A DNA stretch of 64,000 bases from Aurantibacter aestuarii. GTDB lineage: Bacteria; Bacteroidota; Bacteroidia; Flavobacteriales; Flavobacteriaceae. This document shows, piece after piece, positions 59,273 through 64,000 of the stretch. The translations under genes and the position numbers were made by a program. The stretch covers positions 1,016,419 through 1,080,418 of the forward strand of contig NZ_PXOQ01000007.1 in assembly GCF_003008425.1 (NCBI RefSeq). Direction: 5' to 3'. Each line of letters begins with the position of its first letter. Positions within the stretch are counted from its first letter, which is position 1. Under the pieces are notes generated by a model that saw only the letters and a list, made by a program, of their open reading frames with translations, did no database searches and was not told the origin of the DNA.

Positions 59273-61543
59273 ATGAATAAAATCTTTTTAAATTCAGGTT
59301 TTACCTGGATTATTACAATGTTATTAGTGCCTTGCACTTTACTTGCTCAAGATACGATATCCGGAAAAATTATTGAGAACACAGAAAATGCTTTGCCTTT
59401 ACCAGGAGCAAATGTGTATTGGTTAGATACGAATGTTGGAGCGGTGACTAATTTTGACGGTGAGTTTGAGCTATCTTATAAGCCCGAGTATAATAAGCTT
59501 ATTATAAGCTTTGTAGGTTATACGTCAGATACTATAGAGGTAACTTCGCCTAAGTATATAGAACACAAATTAAGTCCTTCTAGCAATCTGGATGAGGTTA
59601 CTTTAGAAGCTAGGAAAAAGTCTTCAAGCTTATCGTATGTCACACCACAAAATACAACGTTTGTGAGTAGCGATGAGTTGTTAAAAGCAGCTTGTTGTAA
59701 TCTCTCCGAGAGTTTTGAAACTAATCCTTCTATTGATGTTAATTTTGCCGATGCGGTCTCAGGAACCAAGCAAATAAAAATGCTGGGTTTGACTAGTCCA
59801 TATATCCTAATTGCTACAGAAAATATACCAACCGTTCGTGGCGCTTCTCAATCTTATGGGATGAGTTTTATTCCTGGTACTTGGGTAGAAAGTATTCAAA
59901 TTACCAAAGGTGCGGGAAGTGTAGTGAATGGCTATGAAAGTATTGCTGGTCAAATTAATGCAGAATTGGTAAAACCAAAAACCGATAATGCACTTTTTGT
60001 AAACTTATTTGCTGCGGCTAGTGAGCGTGTGGAACTAAATACTCATATTAATACAGATTTAAATGAAAAATGGAGTACAGGTTTATATCTGCATGGAAAC
60101 ATCCACCAACAAAAACACGATAGAAATAATGATGGGTTTTTGGATATGCCACTTTATAAGCAATACAATATCATGAATAGATGGCAATATCTGGATTCTG
60201 AAAAAGGATGGGTGGGGTTTTTAAATTTGAATTATTTACAGGACGAAAAACAATCAGGACAAGTTAATTTTAATCCCGATACAGATAAGCTAACCACCAA
60301 TTTTTGGGGAAGTGAAATTTTTACAAACCGATTTCAAGCATCTTCTAAAATTGGATATGTAGATCCTGAAATCCCATGGCGAAGTGTAGGGTTTCAAAAC
60401 GCGTTTAGTTACCATAAACAAGACTCTTATTATGGATTAAATGTATATAACATTACACAAAATAGTTGGTACTCAAATTTAATTTACAATAGTATTATTT
60501 CAGATTCGAGACATAAGATAAAAACAGGATTAAATTATACCTTCGATTCGTACAAAGAAGATGTTGGCACAACTAATTTTAGTAGAACTGAATACGATTT
60601 AGGTGCTTTTTTTGAGTATGCTTTCGATAACCTTGAAGCCCTAACATTAACCGCAGGATTACGTGTAGATTATAATAATTTGCTGGGTACTTTTATAACA
60701 CCTCGCTTTCATGCCAGATATACACCTTGGGAAAAATCTGCATTACGTGTGTCTTTTGGAAGAGGTAAGCGAAGTGCTAATATTTTTGCAGAAAATCAAA
60801 ATATATTTTCTACAAACAGAACCATTTCTATAGAAAATACTGGAGGGAATATTTATGGATTAGACCCTGAGATTGCTTGGAACTATGGAGTTTCGTTTTT
60901 ACAAGGCTTTAATTTATTTAACCGTAAAGGAGATGTTGCAGTCGATTTTTATAGAACCAATTTTACAAATCAGGTTGTTGTAGATTACGAAAATCCTCAA
61001 GCCATACAATTTTATAATCTAGATGGAGAAAGTGTTGCGAATAGTTTTCAAATAGAAACCTCTTACAATCCGTTTACGCATTTTAATATGAAACTGGCTT
61101 ATAAAAATTATAAAGTCACTACCGACTATAAATCAGGAAACTTTCAAAAGCCATTAACCCCAGAACATCGGTTTTTTGCAAATGTTTCTTATGAATTGTA
61201 TTCAGAAGAAAAACCAACTGCACCTTGGAAATTTGATGCGACATATAATTGGTTAGGAAAACAACGTTTTTCTAATACAAGCTCTAATCCACCAGAATTT
61301 CAGCTAGGAGAATTTTCTAAAACTGTGGGAACGTTAAATGCACAAATAACAAAAGTGTTTAATAATTCGTTTGAAGTGTATGTAGGTGGAGAAAACATCA
61401 CTAATGTAAGACAAAATAATCCTATATTAGGGGCAGAAAATCCTTTTGGGACGTATTTTGATACTGGGTTTGTTTATGGTCCAGTATTTGGTAGTAATTA
61501 TTACGCAGGATTAAGATATAAAATCCCTTCAAAAAACAACTAA
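59273..61543 (+). CDS. TonB-dependent receptor, probable metal uptake
   Basis: 756 aa. Signal peptide to about LLAQ, carboxypeptidase-like domain about 28-110, plug about 120-225 (YVTPQNTTFVSSDELLKAAC), barrel to the C-terminus. The plug has a vicinal cysteine pair C141-C142 (AACCNLSESF), which ordinary siderophore receptors lack. Neighbours on both sides (HYC_CC_PP and HMA proteins) indicate a metal such as copper as cargo; that is inference. Likely an operon with the HMA genes (17-bp gap). Confidence 0.88.
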   Translation: MNKIFLNSGFTWIITMLLVPCTLLAQDTISGKIIENTENALPLPGANVYWLDTNVGAVTNFDGEFELSYKPEYNKLIISFVGYTSDTIEVTSPKYIEHKLSPSSNLDEVTLEARKKSSSLSYVTPQNTTFVSSDELLKAACCNLSESFETNPSIDVNFADAVSGTKQIKMLGLTSPYILIATENIPTVRGASQSYGMSFIPGTWVESIQITKGAGSVVNGYESIAGQINAELVKPKTDNALFVNLFAAASERVELNTHINTDLNEKWSTGLYLHGNIHQQKHDRNNDGFLDMPLYKQYNIMNRWQYLDSEKGWVGFLNLNYLQDEKQSGQVNFNPDTDKLTTNFWGSEIFTNRFQASSKIGYVDPEIPWRSVGFQNAFSYHKQDSYYGLNVYNITQNSWYSNLIYNSIISDSRHKIKTGLNYTFDSYKEDVGTTNFSRTEYDLGAFFEYAFDNLEALTLTAGLRVDYNNLLGTFITPRFHARYTPWEKSALRVSFGRGKRSANIFAENQNIFSTNRTISIENTGGNIYGLDPEIAWNYGVSFLQGFNLFNRKGDVAVDFYRTNFTNQVVVDYENPQAIQFYNLDGESVANSFQIETSYNPFTHFNMKLAYKNYKVTTDYKSGNFQKPLTPEHRFFANVSYELYSEEKPTAPWKFDATYNWLGKQRFSNTSSNPPEFQLGEFSKTVGTLNAQITKVFNNSFEVYVGGENITNVRQNNPILGAENPFGTYFDTGFVYGPVFGSNYYAGLRYKIPSKNN

Positions 61544-61560
61544 TTTTTAATTTATATATA

Positions 61561-61908
61561 ATGAAAAAAATCTTATTTATACTGGCACTAGTAACTTCTA
61601 TAGGTAGTTTTGCTCAAAATAAAAACGCAAAAGCTACTTTAGAGGTAGATGGCATTTGTAATATGTGTAAGGACCGTATTGAAAAAGGCGCACTAAAAAC
61701 TAAAGGTGTAAAAAGCGCTATTTGGAATCTAGAAACTAAAAAATTAAGTGTTATCTTTAATGAAGAGAAAACTTCTGTCGATACTATTTCTAAAAAAGTT
61801 GCAGCTGTAGGACATGATACAAAAATAGTAAAAGCTACTGATGAAGCTTATGCTTCAGTTCACCCATGTTGCAGATATAGAGACCAAGAAGTTATAGATG
61901 AACATTAA
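61561..61908 (+). CDS. Periplasmic heavy-metal-associated (HMA) protein
   Basis: 115 aa. Signal peptide (cleavage after about SFAQ), one HMA domain with the metal site GICNMC (C33, C36), and a C-terminal vicinal pair C103-C104 (HPCCRYRD). A secreted MerP-like metal carrier. The next gene is its lipid-anchored paralogue and starts 16 bp later. Confidence 0.9.
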   Translation: MKKILFILALVTSIGSFAQNKNAKATLEVDGICNMCKDRIEKGALKTKGVKSAIWNLETKKLSVIFNEEKTSVDTISKKVAAVGHDTKIVKATDEAYASVHPCCRYRDQEVIDEH

Positions 61909-61924
61909 TTTAAAACGTTTAATT

Positions 61925-62353
61925 ATGAAAAAAACAGGTTTAATACTGCTAGCCTTAAGTTTAGGAGTTATGTTTGGTTGTAAAACCGACAACAACAATA
62001 AAAAAGATGAAGTTACAGTAATGAATGAAGTGACCGAAGAGGTGTCTGATGATGTCGAGTTAAATGATGTCGCTATTGTTGAAGCTACATTTGGAGTGCG
62101 TGGTAATTGTGGGATGTGTAAAAACACTATAGAAAAAGCGGCTAAAAGTGTTGAAGGCGTGAAGACAGCCAACTGGGATATGGATAAAAAGATGATTACT
62201 GTTAAGTTTGATAATGATGAAACAAATACAGACGATATTCAAAAATCTATAGCAGCTTCTGGGTATGATACTTCAGATTTTAAAGGCGATGATAAGGCGT
62301 ACGCAAGCAATGCCAAATGTTGTCAATACGACAGGACTATGGAGATTAATTAA
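61925..62353 (+). CDS. HMA-domain lipoprotein
   Basis: 142 aa from ATG 61925. Lipoprotein signal ending VMFGC (C19), an acidic linker, HMA domain with GNCGMC (C62, C65), and a vicinal pair C132-C133 (AKCCQYDR) at the end. Paralogue of the soluble HMA protein next to it, now lipid-anchored. It probably hands metal to or from the TonB receptor (inferred). Confidence 0.9.
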   Translation: MKKTGLILLALSLGVMFGCKTDNNNKKDEVTVMNEVTEEVSDDVELNDVAIVEATFGVRGNCGMCKNTIEKAAKSVEGVKTANWDMDKKMITVKFDNDETNTDDIQKSIAASGYDTSDFKGDDKAYASNAKCCQYDRTMEIN

Positions 62354-62375
62354 TTTATTAAAGTTTTATATTGTT

Positions 62376-62406
62376 AAAAAACCTAAACCTGTGTTTAGGT
62401 TTTTTT
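62376..62406 (+). terminator. Terminator of the metal cluster
   Basis: CCTAAAC (62382-62388), loop CTGT, GTTTAGG (62393-62399), with A's before and a T run to 62406. Confidence 0.9.
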
Positions 62407-62431
62407 GTTTCTTTACCAAAAATCAAAAAAA

Positions 62432-63034
62432 ATGAAATTATTTACACTAGCCGTACTTTTATCTTGTTTTAGTCTAACTGCACAAAACGATTATATATTA
62501 GAAGTGGACGGAAAAACGTATGAGGTGGCTTTAGATGCACCTCAAAAACTAACTATTAACGGCAAACAGGTAAATATATCTGTTAAAAAAAAGGATACCT
62601 TACTGTTTAATAATCCTTATTTTAGTTTTAAGCATTTAAAAAAACACGACATCTCAAATACCAATTTAGATGAAGGTATTCAACAGTTTATGATGATGAC
62701 TGCTGCAGGTTCTGGAGTTATTATACAAACTTATAACGATATGGATCCTGCTATGTTAAAGGAATTAATGTTAAATGAAATGACCAAAGAAAGTATAGGT
62801 TATGGGTATTCTGTTAAACGAGAGGATTATACCCGTACATTGTCTAATGGTTTAGAAATGAAAGTTTTAAAGGCTGTATTGGAATATAAAGGCGAAGTAG
62901 AAACCTACGAAGTTGCAACTTATTCCAAAAAAGATGAAGGATTTTTAATAGTTACCATGAATACGGTGGACGACTTTGATGTGGAAGGAAAAGACATGAT
63001 TAAATTAGTGTGGAATACTTTAGTGACCAATTAA
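62432..63034 (+). CDS. Secreted protein of unknown function
   Basis: 200 aa. Signal peptide from ATG 62432 (MKLFTLAVLLSCFSLTAQ), then a mixed alpha/beta body (ILEVDGKTYEVAL, VEGKDMIKLVWNTLV). The length and motif ISVKKKDTLLFNNPYFSFKH are not assigned to any family by me. It has its own upstream terminator-flanked position and ends before the groL terminator. Confidence 0.75.
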   Translation: MKLFTLAVLLSCFSLTAQNDYILEVDGKTYEVALDAPQKLTINGKQVNISVKKKDTLLFNNPYFSFKHLKKHDISNTNLDEGIQQFMMMTAAGSGVIIQTYNDMDPAMLKELMLNEMTKESIGYGYSVKREDYTRTLSNGLEMKVLKAVLEYKGEVETYEVATYSKKDEGFLIVTMNTVDDFDVEGKDMIKLVWNTLVTN

Positions 63035-63064
63035 AAACTAATCATCTTAAATAGATTACAACAA

Positions 63065-63093
63065 AAAACGCCAAACATTAAGTTTGGCGTTTT
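63065..63093. terminator. Bidirectional terminator between convergent genes
   Basis: CGCCAAAC (63069-63076), loop ATTAA, GTTTGGCG (63082-63089), with A's on the left and T's on the right. Confidence 0.92.
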
Positions 63094-63115
63094 GCTTTTA
63101 TATTAAGATTGATTT

Positions 63116-64000
63116 TTACATCATTCCTGGCATTCCTCCGCCCATAGGAGGCATTCCTCCACCTGCAGATTCTTCCTTAATGTCTATTAAAGCACATTCT
63201 GTAGTTAAAATCATTCCTGCAACCGATGCTGCATTTTCTAATGCAATACGAGTTACTTTCTTAGGATCGATAATACCAGCTTTTAACATATCTACGTAGG
63301 TTTCAGATTTGGCGTCATAACCAAAGTCTTTTTTACCTTCTGTAACTTTATTTATAACCACACTACCTTCGCCACCAGCATTTTCTACTATAGTACGTAA
63401 TGGAGCTTCTACAGCTTTTGCAATAATTTGTACACCAGTTGTTTCGTCTAAATTAACTGTGCTTAATTTTTCTAAAACTTTTTTAGCACGAACTAGCGCC
63501 ACACCACCACCAGCAACAATACCTTCTTCTACAGCCGCTCTGGTTGCGTGTAAAGCATCGTCTACACGATCTTTTTTCTCTTTCATTTCAACTTCACTAG
63601 CAGCACCCACATAAAGTACAGCAACACCACCAGCTAATTTAGCTAAGCGCTCCTGTAATTTTTCCTTATCATAGTCACTAGTCGTAGTTTCTATTTGAGA
63701 TTTAATTTGATTGATACGGTTTTTAATTAAACCCTTGTCTCCAGAACCATTTACAACTGTAGTGTTATCTTTATCTATAGATACGCGCTCGGCAGTTCCT
63801 AACATGTCAATTGTTGCGTTTTCTAAAGTGAAACCTCTTTCTTCAGAAATAACGGTACCACCAGTTAAAATTGCAATATCTTCTAACATAGCCTTACGTC
63901 TGTCTCCAAATCCTGGCGCTTTAACAGCGGCAATTTTTAATGATCCACGTAATTTATTTACAACTAAAGTTGCTAATGCTTCACCATCAACATCTTCAGC
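63116..64000 (-). CDS. groL: Chaperonin GroEL, N-terminal part outside window
   Basis: 295 codons of the usual about 545; the frame is open to the right edge. Seen: [91 protein letters not shown], and the C-terminal [14 protein letters not shown] tail. It folds proteins with GroES in the cytosol. Confidence 0.98.
   Translation of the reverse strand, partial: AEDVDGEALATLVVNKLRGSLKIAAVKAPGFGDRRKAMLEDIAILTGGTVISEERGFTLENATIDMLGTAERVSIDKDNTTVVNGSGDKGLIKNRINQIKSQIETTTSDYDKEKLQERLAKLAGGVAVLYVGAASEVEMKEKKDRVDDALHATRAAVEEGIVAGGGVALVRAKKVLEKLSTVNLDETTGVQIIAKAVEAPLRTIVENAGGEGSVVINKVTEGKKDFGYDAKSETYVDMLKAGIIDPKKVTRIALENAASVAGMILTTECALIDIKEESAGGGMPPMGGGMPGMM

Overview
The window is an AT-rich chromosome segment from a member of the Flavobacteriaceae (Bacteroidota). 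Evidence for this is the gliding genes gldA, gldB and gldC, the exosortase XrtF pair, SusC-style TonB receptors with a carboxypeptidase-like N-terminal domain, promoters of the Bacteroidota type (TTG about 20 bp before TAnnTTTG), the absence of Shine-Dalgarno sequences, and the DnaG and MetH variants seen here. Species cannot be fixed from the sequence alone. No rRNA, tRNA, CRISPR array, phage or intact IS element was seen.

Layout. 1-14.5 kb is a sulfur and methionine block on the + strand: metY (cut by the left edge), metX, thrA (aspartokinase-homoserine dehydrogenase), a MetZ-type sulfhydrylase, methionine synthase split over two genes, metF, then an Rrf2 regulator, a DUF2061 membrane protein, cysH, cysD, cysN and a 2Fe-2S ferredoxin. 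Together they take aspartate to homoserine, acetylate it, add sulfide and methylate homocysteine, while sulfate is activated and reduced. 14.5-19.2 kb holds envelope lipoproteins, a PagL-like deacylase and gldA. 19.3-23.4 kb is a Phe/Tyr operon (pheA, aminotransferase, tyrA, DAHP synthase-chorismate mutase) preceded by an apparent leader-peptide attenuator. 23.5-30.6 kb carries rsgA, dtd, a MazG-like enzyme, aroA, queA, rlmN and a polyprenyl synthase. 30.7-33.1 kb is an ECF sigma / membrane partner / outer-membrane barrel operon. 35-40 kb has dnaG, a receiver-DNA-binding regulator, nadE, gldB and gldC.

40-44 kb is the accessory part: two SRPBCC proteins, gene remnants, and three consecutive - strand gene cassettes joined by two folded sites of about 135 bp. 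Each cassette begins with a heptamer complementary to the one at its own end, which is the defining bookkeeping of integron attC sites. No integrase lies in the window. 44-50 kb has a large Cys/Met-type PLP enzyme and an iron-uptake pair (PepSY protein and TonB siderophore receptor) whose promoter is bracketed by two Fur-like boxes. 49.8-57.7 kb holds rodA-mrdA-mreD-mreC-mreB, purH and a GAF/fRMsr protein. 57.8-62.4 kb has xrtF with its partner and a metal cluster (HYC_CC_PP protein, TonB receptor, two HMA proteins). The window ends inside groL.

Several intergenic repeat families are present: CGAG-core palindromes at 4.1-9.4 kb (one lies in frame inside metH), heptamer-period arrays at 12.7, 18.3 and 37.0 kb, and a REP-like hairpin at 24.9 kb. 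Family names come from recognising motifs by eye; no database search was run.
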